Translations under genes and position numbers: made by a program
Notes under the pieces: generated by a model
Told to the model about the DNA's origin: nothing
Databases searched by the model: none
What the model saw: the letters and a program-made list of their open reading frames with translations, nothing else
Shown here: positions 19,435 to 30,163 of the stretch, one piece after another
How positions within the stretch are numbered: the first letter of the stretch is position 1
Layout: every line of letters begins with the position of its first letter
DNA from: Pseudomonadota bacterium
GTDB lineage: Bacteria > Pseudomonadota > Alphaproteobacteria > G022571365
Assembly (NCBI GenBank): GCA_022571365.1
Contig: JACZXZ010000001.1
Span: forward strand, 39,534 to 103,533
Length of the DNA: 64,000 nt
Direction: 5' to 3'

Positions 19435-19506
19435 TCGAACGATCGGATCGCGCGGCCGCCGGAGCCCTCGTTTCACATGGCACTCACAGGGCAAAGGTCC
19501 GGGCCC

Positions 19507-20478
19507 TCACGCCACGCGGTCGGGCGGCTCCTTGCCTTCGAAGAAGGCCTTGACGTTTTCCAGAACGCGGAAGCCCATGGCCTCCCGCGTTTCCTTGGAG
19601 GCGCTCCCCAGGTGGGGCAGCAGGACCACGTTCTCTATCTCAATGAGATTCTTACTCGCCTCGGGCTCGTGCTCGTAGACGTCGAGCCCGGCGCCGGCGA
19701 TCACCCCCTCTTTCAGGGCGGCCGCGAGCGCGGCTTCGTCAACCACGTTGCCGCGGGAGGTGTTGATGAGAAACGCGGACGGCTTCATGAGTTTGAGGCG
19801 CTGGCTGTTGATGAGATGTCGCGTCTCGGCCGTGGCGGGGCAGTGGAGCGACACGAAGTCCGCTTCCCGCAAGACATCTTCGAGCGAATCCCGTGGCTCA
19901 CCGCCCACGGCCTTGGCCTCCTCATGGGAAGACAGATAGGGGTCGTAATAGATGATCTTCATGCCGAAACCGTGATGGGCGCGTTTGGCGATGGCCTTGG
20001 CAATCCGGCCCATGCCGATGATGCCAAGGGTCTTGCCGGAGATTTTGGCCCCCAGCATGTGGGTTGGCCGCCACCCGGTCCATTCGCCGTTGCGCAAGTG
20101 CCGTTCGCCTTCCCCGGTGCGGCGCGCCACCATGAGGAGAAGCGTCATGGCGATGTCGGCGGTGCACTCGGTCAGCACCTCGGGCGTGTTGGTCACCACA
20201 AGGCCGTGCCGCTTGGCGGCCTCGCAGTCGATGTTGTCGAAACCGACCCCGAAGTTGCCAAGGATTTTCACGCGCTTGGGCTCGACGCTCAAAATTTCCG
20301 CCGTGATCTTGTCGGTCACGGTGCAGAGAAGACCATCGGCCGACTGCAGGGCCTCCTGAAGTTCGACCGCGCTCATCGGGCGGTCCTCCGCGTTGAGCCG
20401 GGCGTCGAACAGCTCACCGAGCTGCTGTTCCACGGCCTCGGGCCATCTGCGGGTAACAAGGACTTTCGGCTTGGCCAT
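19507..20478 (-). CDS. 2-hydroxyacid dehydrogenase (hydroxypyruvate/glyoxylate reductase family)
   Basis: MAKPKVLVTRRWPEAVEQQL..., LGIIGMGRIAKAIAKRA NAD-binding, NTSRGNVVDEAAL, adjacent to serine-glyoxylate aminotransferase. Confidence 0.9.
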   Translation of the reverse strand: MAKPKVLVTRRWPEAVEQQLGELFDARLNAEDRPMSAVELQEALQSADGLLCTVTDKITAEILSVEPKRVKILGNFGVGFDNIDCEAAKRHGLVVTNTPEVLTECTADIAMTLLLMVARRTGEGERHLRNGEWTGWRPTHMLGAKISGKTLGIIGMGRIAKAIAKRAHHGFGMKIIYYDPYLSSHEEAKAVGGEPRDSLEDVLREADFVSLHCPATAETRHLINSQRLKLMKPSAFLINTSRGNVVDEAALAAALKEGVIAGAGLDVYEHEPEASKNLIEIENVVLLPHLGSASKETREAMGFRVLENVKAFFEGKEPPDRVA

Positions 20479-20488
20479 ATCTTCGCCG

Positions 20489-21673
20489 TTAAGCTGGATT
20501 CGCGCGCCAATACTCGCAGGCAGCGCCGACGCCGCTGCCCGGCTCGACGTCGACGCCGACATCGCGCATGGCCATCTCGACCCCGGCGATGGCGCTGCAG
20601 AGCATCAGCTCATTGAGGTCGCCCAGATGCCCGATGCGGAAAAGCTTGCCGGCGACCTCGGCCAGTCCCGCGCCGAGCGCCAGGTTGTACTTCTTGAAGG
20701 CGGTGGCGATCACCTCCGCGCCGTTGGTGCCTTCCGGCACCATGATTGCGGTTACGGTGTCCGATTCCCACTTCGACTCCTTGGCGCAGAGCTTGAGCCC
20801 CCAGCCCTTCTTCGCCGCCTGGCGAACACCCTCGGCCAGCCGGTAGTGGCGCTTGAAGACGTTCTCGAGGCCCTCCTCGAAGAGGATGTTGAGCGCTTCG
20901 CGCAGGCCGCGAAGCAGCGGCATCGAAGGGGTGTAGGGGAAGAAGCCGTCCTTGTTGGTTTTGAGCATGTCTTCGAAGGAAAAGTAGACGCGCTTCAACC
21001 CCGCTGTCTTATGCGCCTCAAGCGCCTTCGGGCCGGCGCAGACGATACCGAGGCCGCAGGGCAGCATAAGGCCCTTCTGGGAGCCGCAGATCGCTACGTC
21101 CACGCCCCATTCGTCCATACGGAAGTCGACGCTGGCGATGGAGCTGATGCCGTCGATGTAGTAAAGCGCTGGATGGTTGGCGTCATCGATGGCCTTGCGC
21201 ACGGCGGCGATGTCGCTGGTCACCCCCGTCGTGGTTTCGTTGTGCACGACCATCACGCCCTTGATCTCGTGGCCGCTGTCGGCCGCGAGGATCTCGCCGA
21301 TCTTGTCCGGCGGGGCACCCTCACCCCACTCGCACTCGATCACCCGGACGTCGAGACCCAGGCGCTCCATCATGTCGATCCACAGATGGCTGAATATGCC
21401 GAAGCGGCAGGTGAGGACCTTGTCGCCGGGCGAAAGGGTATTGGAGAGCGCCGCTTCCCAGGCGCCGGTGCCCGACGACGGGTAGATGAAGACGATCCCT
21501 TCCTTGGTCCTGAGGACCTTCTTCATATCCTCGTATAGGGGAAGGGTGAAGTCGGGAATCTCGAGATTGCGCTGATCCTCCTGCTGGATGCGCATGGCGT
21601 TCAGGATACGGTCCGGGATGTTGGTCGGACCGGGAATGAAGAGAGAATGATAACCAGTGTGCGCGCGCGCCAT
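20489..21673 (-). CDS. Class V aminotransferase, serine-glyoxylate aminotransferase type
   Basis: SLFIPGPTNIPDRILNAM, YPSSGTGAWEAALSNTL, VDVAICGSQKGLMLPCGL. Confidence 0.9.
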   Translation of the reverse strand: MARAHTGYHSLFIPGPTNIPDRILNAMRIQQEDQRNLEIPDFTLPLYEDMKKVLRTKEGIVFIYPSSGTGAWEAALSNTLSPGDKVLTCRFGIFSHLWIDMMERLGLDVRVIECEWGEGAPPDKIGEILAADSGHEIKGVMVVHNETTTGVTSDIAAVRKAIDDANHPALYYIDGISSIASVDFRMDEWGVDVAICGSQKGLMLPCGLGIVCAGPKALEAHKTAGLKRVYFSFEDMLKTNKDGFFPYTPSMPLLRGLREALNILFEEGLENVFKRHYRLAEGVRQAAKKGWGLKLCAKESKWESDTVTAIMVPEGTNGAEVIATAFKKYNLALGAGLAEVAGKLFRIGHLGDLNELMLCSAIAGVEMAMRDVGVDVEPGSGVGAACEYWRANPA

Positions 21674-22034
21674 TAATCCCCCCTTTTTAAAATCCGATGA
21701 GACTTGCCTGATCTGAGCCCCTGATTGGGCTGGGCACGAAGCGCAGGAGGATAGTGTTTCCGTCCCTGGGTATCAACTTCCCCTTATGGGTTTCGTTTTA
21801 TGCGATCCCTCCGCCGGACTCAGAGCCTGGTTGCCGCGGGTTTGGGGGGAGGGTTTCCTGCGCGCCGCTCGCCTTACTTTTCGCCGCCGATAAGGGTGAT
21901 GTAACGGCCGCCCCGCCCGCTTCCCCTAGGGCCGCGAACGTCGGCGGATAAGGATGTTCCCGGTGGGCCGGGCACGATCGCGAAGATCGAGCGGTCTAGC
22001 TCGGCGGGATCGTAGCCCGCTGACCATGCCCCTC

Positions 22035-22079
22035 ATAGGTCGGGAGCTGTGCCGCGATAGGTCGGGAGCTTGTTCCGCG
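22035..22079. repeat. Two tandem 22/23-bp repeats in intergenic region
   Basis: ataggtcgggagctgtgccgcg / ataggtcgggagcttgttccgcg. Confidence 0.85.
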
Positions 22080-22186
22080 TTGGCCATCCGAAAACCCGTT
22101 CTGGGCCATCGCTGTCGGCTCCAAGATGTCGTCTGGAGCCTATTTCAAAAGTCGGACATGGTCGCCCGGGCGCCACGGCGGCGGGC

Positions 22187-23416
22187 CTAGCCCGCGCTGT
22201 CCACGGCGGTGCTGCTCAACAGCCGAGTCTCGAAGCCGATCGCCGTCAGTCCGGCGAGGATCTCCTGGACGTGGTCGGCATTTCGGGTCTCGACCACCAC
22301 GTCCAGCTCGGCCAGCTTGACGGGAAGGTCGTAGAACAGCCGCTGGTGATAGACCTCGATGATATTGGCGCCGGTATCGCCGATGAGTTGGGCGACCTTG
22401 GCGAGCACGCCGGGCTGGTCGTTGATCGTGACCCTGAATCGCACGATCCGGCCCTCGCGCACCAAGCCGCGCATCAGGATCGAGCCCAGGAGCCGGGCGT
22501 CGATATTGCCGCCCGAGACGACAAGGCCCACGCGCCGGCCGGTGAATCGCTCGCGATGGCTCTGGAGCGCGGCGAGTGGTGCGGCGCCGGCGCCTTCGGC
22601 GACGATTTTCTCCGCCTCGAGCATCGTCTGAACGGCCCGCTCAAGAGCGTCTTCACCGACCAGCAGCACGTCGTCGACCAGTTTCTCCACGATCGGCCGG
22701 GTCAATTCGCCGGGCCGTTTGGCGGCAATGCCCTCGGCAATGGTCTGGCCGCCCGAGGTCGTTGGGATGTGGTGAATCGCCTGATACATGGAGGGGTAGA
22801 GCGCTGCTTCGACGCCGATGATCGAGATCCCCGGCTTGAGCGCTTTAGCCGCGATGGCGTTGCCGGAGATCAGACCGCCGCCGCCGATCGGAATGATGAG
22901 CACATCGAGGTCGGGCACCTCGGCCAACATTTCCAATGCGACGGTGCCCTGGCCGGCGATGATGCGCTCGTCGTCATACGGGTGGACGAAAGTTCGGCCC
23001 TCCTCGGCCGCGATCCCAACTGCGTGATCGGTCGCCTCGGCCAGGCCTTCGCCGTGCATGATTATCTGTGCGCCCAGGAGCCGGGTTTGCTCGATCTTGG
23101 TGAAGGGCGTCCCCTCCGGCATGACGATGGTCGCCGGGACGTCGAGCCGGCGCGCGTGATAGGCGACGCCCTGGGCGTGATTGCCGGCCGAAGCGGCGAC
23201 CACGCCGGCCGTGCGTTCCCGATCGCTCAGGCTCAACATCTTGACCAGGGCGCCCCGGTCCTTGAAGGAACCGGTGTATTGCAGGTTCTCGAGCTTCAGC
23301 CAGACCTGGGCCTCCGTGAGCTCGCCGAGCCGGCGGGCCAGGATGGTCGGTGTCTTGACGACGGCCCCGTGGATGGTCTCGGCGGCGGCGCGGATATCGT
23401 CGACGGTTACGGTCAT
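22187..23416 (-). CDS. Threonine ammonia-lyase (catabolic type, C-terminal ACT domain)
   Basis: KLENLQYTGSFKDRGAL PLP motif, SAGNHAQGVAYHA, IPIGGGGLISG, C-terminal ACT region. Confidence 0.92.
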   Translation of the reverse strand: MTVTVDDIRAAAETIHGAVVKTPTILARRLGELTEAQVWLKLENLQYTGSFKDRGALVKMLSLSDRERTAGVVAASAGNHAQGVAYHARRLDVPATIVMPEGTPFTKIEQTRLLGAQIIMHGEGLAEATDHAVGIAAEEGRTFVHPYDDERIIAGQGTVALEMLAEVPDLDVLIIPIGGGGLISGNAIAAKALKPGISIIGVEAALYPSMYQAIHHIPTTSGGQTIAEGIAAKRPGELTRPIVEKLVDDVLLVGEDALERAVQTMLEAEKIVAEGAGAAPLAALQSHRERFTGRRVGLVVSGGNIDARLLGSILMRGLVREGRIVRFRVTINDQPGVLAKVAQLIGDTGANIIEVYHQRLFYDLPVKLAELDVVVETRNADHVQEILAGLTAIGFETRLLSSTAVDSAG

Positions 23417-23549
23417 GGCACGCCCGCGGTCATGGCATATGACAGTTCTTCAGCAACCTGCCGGGGTGATGCTACGATTTTGGGTACGGGCCGACAACCG
23501 GGTTGCGGATGTGGCGGCCGCCTCGCCGGTCGAGGCCCTTTCATCCCGT

Positions 23550-25979
23550 TCACCGCGGCACCAGCTCGAGCACGCCGAGGGCGCCGTCGCGGATATCCTG
23601 GCGCCGGCCGGCGAGGCGGACATATTCGAGGTCGCGCCAGCGTTCGATGAAGTCGCGGTAGTGGGCCGACAGCGGGTTGCCCGACTGGCCGGACGCCACC
23701 ATGAACAGGGACTCGCTCAGATTCGCGAGATTGTAAATCCCGCGGTAGCCGGGCCCGTGGATCTGAGCGAAGGGCTCTTGGTCGTCGTGGATATGGCTTT
23801 CCCCTTTGTTGATGGTGAAGCTGCCGCCGTCCGCCGCCACGCGAGGACTGAGAAGGTTGCCGAGGAGGGGAATGCGATCGAACAGCCGATGGCGGAATCT
23901 GGCGTAGTGAGCCTCGCCCCAGCGCCAGGCTCGCATATCGCCGGCATAGGCATCGGTGAGCGAATCAAGGGCCTCCTCCAGGGCGGCGGCGATCCGGTCC
24001 TCGCAGCCTTCGGTCGCCGGCGTGGTCACGTCGTCGCACCACTCGGGGGCGCGGGTCAGCATTCCCTTGAGCACGAGGGGCCTGAGGCTCCAATAGTCAT
24101 CGAACATATCCTTCAATTCATCGGCATAGATCAGGCGGTTCAGCGCCCTGAGCCAAGCCGAGAAAATGAGCGGCTCGGGCCGGTTGCGATCCATCCGGCC
24201 GTCCCAGCCGCGGAGCAGGGCGTGCGCGGCCCGCGCGCGCGGGCTACGGGGTTCGACGTCAAGGAGCAACGGCAGCAGATCCCGCGCCATGGGCGAGACG
24301 ACGTCGCCCTGGATGGAGGCGGTGGTTGCCAGGGTCTGCGGGCCGGTCTGGTCGAGTAATTCGTGGATGCGGCGGACCCTGTAGGGGTTGCCCCATTCCA
24401 TCGAGATGAAATAGGGGTAGCTGTCGCCGACCAGCTTGTTGTTGGCGTTGACGAGGCGGCCGGAGGCGGGGTTGAGGCTGTGCGGCAGCCGCTCGAAGGG
24501 GATGAAGCCGATCCAGTCATGATCGCCGGTCCAGCCCGGCGCCGGAGTGTAGCCGGTGCCGCTTTTGCGCAGGGGCACGCGGGCCGCGGCGTAGAACCCG
24601 ATATTGCCCTGGATGTCGGCGTAGACGATGTTCTGCTGGGGCGCGTGGAAGCGGCTGAGCGCGGCGACGAAGTCATCCCATCCCCGGGCGTGATTGAGGC
24701 GATAGAGCGCCTCCGCGGTCCGGTCGTCGCCGCGGAGATAGGGCGCCGCCAGGGCCAGGACGCGCCCGTCGCCGGGAAAATCGTCATCGACGTTCAGCAG
24801 ATCGGAGATGATCGGGCCGTGACGGCTCTCGCGCACCGTCAGCACCACGTCGTCGTTGCCCCTGACCCGGATGATCTCTTCGCGCGTGATCAAAGGCTCG
24901 GCTCCCTCGGGCGTGAGATAGCGGCCGGGATCGTCGGGGTCGAGGCGCTCGATGAAGAGATCCTCGGTATCGGCGTAGGTGGTGGTGAAACCCCAGGCGA
25001 TATATTGATTGTGGCCCAGAAGGATGAAGGGGACGCCGGGAACGGTGGCGCCGGCGATATCCAAACCGGGCGCGTGGACGCGGGCGAGATACCATATGAT
25101 CGGCGCGCTTAGCTCCATATGCGGGTCGTTCGCCAGGATCGGCTTGCCGGTGCCTGTGTGGCGGCCGTCGATCACCCACTGGTTGGAGGCGCCGCCGAAT
25201 CCTTCCGCGAGCCGGGCCTGTGGGCGGTCCGGATGCGGGCGCCGCACCGGCTCGATGCTGGACGCGCGGGGCGAGCCCGTCGGCGAGAGCCCAGCGGAGG
25301 CGTTGCGCCGCGCTGAACGCCCCGCCAGGGTCACCGGGGCATCGTCCGGATAGGGCGGCCATAGCGCGGCGATCTGCTCCGCACTCAGCCGCTTGGCGAG
25401 CCGCGCGCGCAACAGCTCGCTCCGCCAGTTGGTGGAAAGCCGCACCGCCATGAGCTTGCCCCAGAGCAGGGAATCAGCGGGATTCCACGGCTCGGGACGA
25501 TAGCCCAGGAGATAGAACTCCGGCGGCCAGGCGCCCGAGTGGCTGTCGAGGTAGGCATTGACCCCCGCGGCATAGGCGCGGATTGCTCCCTGCACCTCCG
25601 GGGCCAGGCGGGCGAAATCCCGTTCGACAAGCCGGTAGAGTCCCAGGGTCCGCATGTACCGATCGAGCCTGAGCGCGGGCTCGCCGAGTATCTCGGCCAG
25701 GCGCCCGGCGCCGAGGCGGCGCTGCATGTCCATCTGCCACAGCCGGTCCTGGGCGTGGACGAAGCCCAGCGCGAAATAGGCGTCCTCAAGGGTCTCGGCG
25801 AAGATGTGGGGCACGGCATTGGCGTCGCGGATGACCTCCACGGCTGCCCCAAGGCCCGTGAGCCGGACCTGGCCGCTGAAATCCGGGAGCGAGGTCCGAA
25901 GCCAGAGATACGCGCCGCCCACACCGAGCAGCACGAACACAAGGGCCAGCGCGAGACCGCGCCGCAGCCGCCGCATCAC
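23550..25979 (-). CDS. Penicillin acylase family (Ntn-hydrolase) protein
   Basis: 809 aa; N-terminal TM/signal, GGASNQWVIDGRHTGTGKPILANDPHM catalytic Ser region, FTTTYADTEDLFIERLDP. Confidence 0.93.
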   Translation of the reverse strand: MMRRLRRGLALALVFVLLGVGGAYLWLRTSLPDFSGQVRLTGLGAAVEVIRDANAVPHIFAETLEDAYFALGFVHAQDRLWQMDMQRRLGAGRLAEILGEPALRLDRYMRTLGLYRLVERDFARLAPEVQGAIRAYAAGVNAYLDSHSGAWPPEFYLLGYRPEPWNPADSLLWGKLMAVRLSTNWRSELLRARLAKRLSAEQIAALWPPYPDDAPVTLAGRSARRNASAGLSPTGSPRASSIEPVRRPHPDRPQARLAEGFGGASNQWVIDGRHTGTGKPILANDPHMELSAPIIWYLARVHAPGLDIAGATVPGVPFILLGHNQYIAWGFTTTYADTEDLFIERLDPDDPGRYLTPEGAEPLITREEIIRVRGNDDVVLTVRESRHGPIISDLLNVDDDFPGDGRVLALAAPYLRGDDRTAEALYRLNHARGWDDFVAALSRFHAPQQNIVYADIQGNIGFYAAARVPLRKSGTGYTPAPGWTGDHDWIGFIPFERLPHSLNPASGRLVNANNKLVGDSYPYFISMEWGNPYRVRRIHELLDQTGPQTLATTASIQGDVVSPMARDLLPLLLDVEPRSPRARAAHALLRGWDGRMDRNRPEPLIFSAWLRALNRLIYADELKDMFDDYWSLRPLVLKGMLTRAPEWCDDVTTPATEGCEDRIAAALEEALDSLTDAYAGDMRAWRWGEAHYARFRHRLFDRIPLLGNLLSPRVAADGGSFTINKGESHIHDDQEPFAQIHGPGYRGIYNLANLSESLFMVASGQSGNPLSAHYRDFIERWRDLEYVRLAGRRQDIRDGALGVLELVPR

Positions 25980-26261
25980 CGCCCCCTTCGACCTAAGTCA
26001 CGGTGACGGTGGCTTCTTCTTTTCGGCGAAATGATCGCGCGTGGCCCCCGCCGCTTCTTTGTCCTGGATTCCTCGGCGGCGATGATGCCATCCGGCGGTT
26101 GGGCGATCAAGCCAGGCGCCGTCGCGGATGTCCAGGCGCCGTCCGGCGGGACCAAGGCCCCGCTTTGCCGGTGGACAGATCGTTCGGCTCTCCGCTAGAG
26201 TCTCGCCCGCGCCGCGGCCGGACCGCGGGCTTGTGGTCCACCGAAAAGGGTAGGGGAGGCG

Positions 26262-27479
26262 ATGACCGGTCCCTTGGGCGGTCTGCGCGTTTTCGATCTG
26301 ACCCGCGTCATGGCCGGACCGACCTGCACCCAGTTGCTCGGCGATCTGGGCGCGGAGGTCATCAAGGTCGAGCGCCCGGGGGTCGGCGACGACACGCGCA
26401 ACTTCGGACCGCCCTTCCTCAAGGACGCCGCCGGCAACGATACGACCGAAAGCGCCTATTATTTGAGCGCGAACCGCAACAAACGCTCCATCACCATCGA
26501 CCTGGCGGAGCGGGACGGCCAGGACCTGGCGCGGCGGCTCATCGCCCACTGCGACATTTTGGTGGAGAATTTCAGGGTCGGCGCCCTCGCCAAATACGGC
26601 CTTTCCTATGCGCACCTCAAAGCCGACTTCCCCCAGCTGATTTACTGCTCGCTCACCGGCTTCGGCCAGACCGGGCCGTACGCTTCCCGGCCCGGGTACG
26701 ACGTCGTCGCCCAGGCCATGGGCGGGATCATGAGCGTGACCGGCGAGGCGCAAGGCGAGCCCCAGAAAGTCGGCGTTCCGATCGCCGACATCATGGCGGG
26801 GATGTACGCCGCGATCGCGGTCCTCGCCGCCGCCCGCCATCAGGCGGTGACCGGCGAGGGCGAGTACATCGATCTCGGGTTGCTGGACACCCAGGTCGCG
26901 TGGCTCGCCAATCAGGGGATGAACTACCTGATCTCCGGCGAGCCCCCGGCGCGGCTCGGCAACGCCCACCCGAACATCGTCCCCTACCAAGTGTTCGAGA
27001 CGGCCGACGGTTACGTCGTGATCGCGGTCGCCAATGACGCCCAGTTCCAGCGCTTCTGCGAGTCCGCCGGGGTCGGCGAGCTCGCCTCCGAGGAGCGGTT
27101 CCGCACCAATACCGCCCGGGTGCGCAATCGCGCGGCGCTGATCGACCGGCTCAAACCCATTCTGGCCCAGCACCCCACGCAGTACTGGCTCGACAGCCTC
27201 GATCGCCTGAACGTCGTTTGCGGACCGATCAACACCCTCGACCAGGTGTTCGCGCATCCCCAGCTGCGCCACCGGGACATGGTCATCGACATGCCCCATG
27301 CGCTGGCCGGCAGGAATCCGGTCAAATTCGTCGGCAATCCGATAAAATACGCCAACAACCCGATCGCCTACCGCTACCCGCCGCCGACGCTGGGCCAGCA
27401 CACCGGGGAGGTCTTGAAGGAACTCCTCGACATGGGCGAGGAGGAGCTCGAGGGGCTGCGGACCCGCGGCGTCATCTGA
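26262..27479 (+). CDS. CaiB/BaiF family CoA-transferase
   Basis: LRVFDLTRVMAGPTCTQLLGDLGAEVIKVERPG; NRNKRSITIDL; CGPINTLDQVFAHPQ. Confidence 0.95.
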   Translation: MTGPLGGLRVFDLTRVMAGPTCTQLLGDLGAEVIKVERPGVGDDTRNFGPPFLKDAAGNDTTESAYYLSANRNKRSITIDLAERDGQDLARRLIAHCDILVENFRVGALAKYGLSYAHLKADFPQLIYCSLTGFGQTGPYASRPGYDVVAQAMGGIMSVTGEAQGEPQKVGVPIADIMAGMYAAIAVLAAARHQAVTGEGEYIDLGLLDTQVAWLANQGMNYLISGEPPARLGNAHPNIVPYQVFETADGYVVIAVANDAQFQRFCESAGVGELASEERFRTNTARVRNRAALIDRLKPILAQHPTQYWLDSLDRLNVVCGPINTLDQVFAHPQLRHRDMVIDMPHALAGRNPVKFVGNPIKYANNPIAYRYPPPTLGQHTGEVLKELLDMGEEELEGLRTRGVI

Positions 27480-27645
27480 TCGGCCCCGCGGGGTCATCTG
27501 ACCGGCCCCGCGGGAAGACATGGTTTAAGGCCCGGTGAGAGACGGGGGCGGTCGATCCGTCTAGCTGTCCCCGGAGGCCGACCTTCACGAGTTCGCGGCA
27601 TCGGAGGATCGTTATATCCCCTCACCCTGGCCTTCCCCCCCTGGG

Positions 27646-27718
27646 GGAGAGAGAGGGACCCGTGTAAGCGGGGGGTGAGGAGAGAGAGGGACCCGTCCTA
27701 AGCTTGACGAAGGACGGG
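27646..27718. repeat. Intergenic direct repeat pair plus hairpin (REP-like/terminator-like)
   Basis: ggagagagagggacccgt at 27646-27663 and 27679-27696; CCCGTCCT...AGGACGGG 8-bp perfect stem at 27692-27718. Confidence 0.6.
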
Positions 27719-27745
27719 AGGCCGGGCGGATGCCGCCGGCCTCGC

Positions 27746-28636
27746 TTAACGGAATGTGACCGAGACCTGCATCGCTCCGGTCGGCAACCCTTCGTAGCGC
27801 ACCGTGACGGTTTGCCCGGGCTGGGGCGGCCGCGGCCGGGCGAAGGAGCCGAGGCTGATGATGTCCCCGGCTTTCAGTTTGATCCGGCTTTCGGCCAGAT
27901 GCTCGGCCAGCCAGATGACGGCATTCAAAGGGTGGCCGAGGATCGCCTTGCCGGACGCCTTCGACAGCTGATTTCCGCTGGCGTCGGTCGTGATGACGGT
28001 CATGGTGCCAAGCGCGTCGACAAAATCGACGCCGGGGGAGATCGGCACCGGCGCGCCGATGACCCCAAGCCGGGCGCCGACATTAATGGCGGTAATCATT
28101 TCCGGGCTCAGGGGTTCGCCCTCGGCCATGGCCAGGTCGGCGAGTTCGACAAACGGAATGACGGCCTCCAAATGGCGCGCCACCTCGAGCGGGGTTTTCG
28201 CGTCATTCACTCCCTCGTCCTTCACGGTGACCAGGAGATCGGGTTCGAAGATGGGCCGAATCCCGTAATCCACCGACACTTCCGCTCCATCCGGCAGCAG
28301 CATGCCTTCGAGCAGCACGCCGTGCACGGAGGTCGTGGCCCCGAACATCTCCCGCGCCGCCTTGCTGGTGAGCCCGACCTTGTAACCGATCGGCCGTCCG
28401 AGCTCCCGGGAGAGGCGCGCCACCAGGGCGGTCTGGGCGCACAGCGCTTCCGCCATCGTGAGCTCCGGCCCCAGGCTCTTGACCGGCCTCTTGTCCACGT
28501 AAGCGGCGGTCATTTGGACGATCCGGTCGGCGTCGCAGGCGTGCGCCTGGGCGGGCGGGACGGGTAGGACGGACAGAGCGAGGGCGAGAATCGGCAGGGC
28601 GAACAGAGCTATTAGATGCCCTCCGCGCCTTGCCAC
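27746..28636 (-). CDS. 2-keto-4-pentenoate hydratase/fumarylacetoacetase-fold protein with predicted signal peptide
   Basis: MhpD-like IGYKVGLTSKAAREMFG..., LGHPLNAVIWLAEHL; N-terminus LIALFALPILALALSVLPVPPAQAHA looks like a cleavable leader. Confidence 0.8.
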   Translation of the reverse strand: MARRGGHLIALFALPILALALSVLPVPPAQAHACDADRIVQMTAAYVDKRPVKSLGPELTMAEALCAQTALVARLSRELGRPIGYKVGLTSKAAREMFGATTSVHGVLLEGMLLPDGAEVSVDYGIRPIFEPDLLVTVKDEGVNDAKTPLEVARHLEAVIPFVELADLAMAEGEPLSPEMITAINVGARLGVIGAPVPISPGVDFVDALGTMTVITTDASGNQLSKASGKAILGHPLNAVIWLAEHLAESRIKLKAGDIISLGSFARPRPPQPGQTVTVRYEGLPTGAMQVSVTFR

Positions 28637-28643
28637 GCGGTCG

Positions 28644-29807
<1,164 letters not shown>

Positions 29808-30031
29808 TTACAATGGCAACGCAACCTTTGCCAAGTCACCAGAGTGGGGGGGTGTCCCGGCCGTCCAAGGGAGGCGGGCTGGGCCGGTTGTGACGGCCGC
29901 GGCCGGGCGGGCCTTCGGGCGGCGCCTGTGGGCGTGCCGGCGCCGGCCTGGGTAGGCTGGAGTCAATAGGCCGGTGTCGAGGGGTCGATGGGGCGGGTCC
30001 AGCCTGCCTGCCCGCCTGCGGGCCGATCCGT

Positions 30032-30063
30032 CCTCCGCAGCAGCGGCGCTGCCGCTGCGGAGG
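30032..30063. terminator. GC-rich hairpin downstream of rpoH
   Basis: CCTCCGCAGC...GCTGCGGAGG 10-bp perfect stem; no obvious U-tract. Confidence 0.35.
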
Positions 30064-30163
30064 GCCGAAGCCTTCGGCGGAGAGCCCGAAGTCGTACGGC
30101 GGACGGGGCGTCGATTTCGATCTCGGACCGGGTCGGTTTCCTCCGGCCCGTTCGCAGGGCCCC

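Noticed and set aside
20489-23416. Beta-hydroxyaspartate cycle (bhc) cluster from class V aminotransferase plus threonine-dehydratase-like gene
   Set aside because: The dehydratase carries an ACT domain and resembles catabolic threonine ammonia-lyase; no bhcC or bhcD partner is visible. A serine-glyoxylate/hydroxypyruvate pair is the safer reading
22070-23650. 526-aa plus-strand ORF opposite threonine dehydratase
   Set aside because: Shadow ORF; the minus strand carries clear PLP-enzyme motifs
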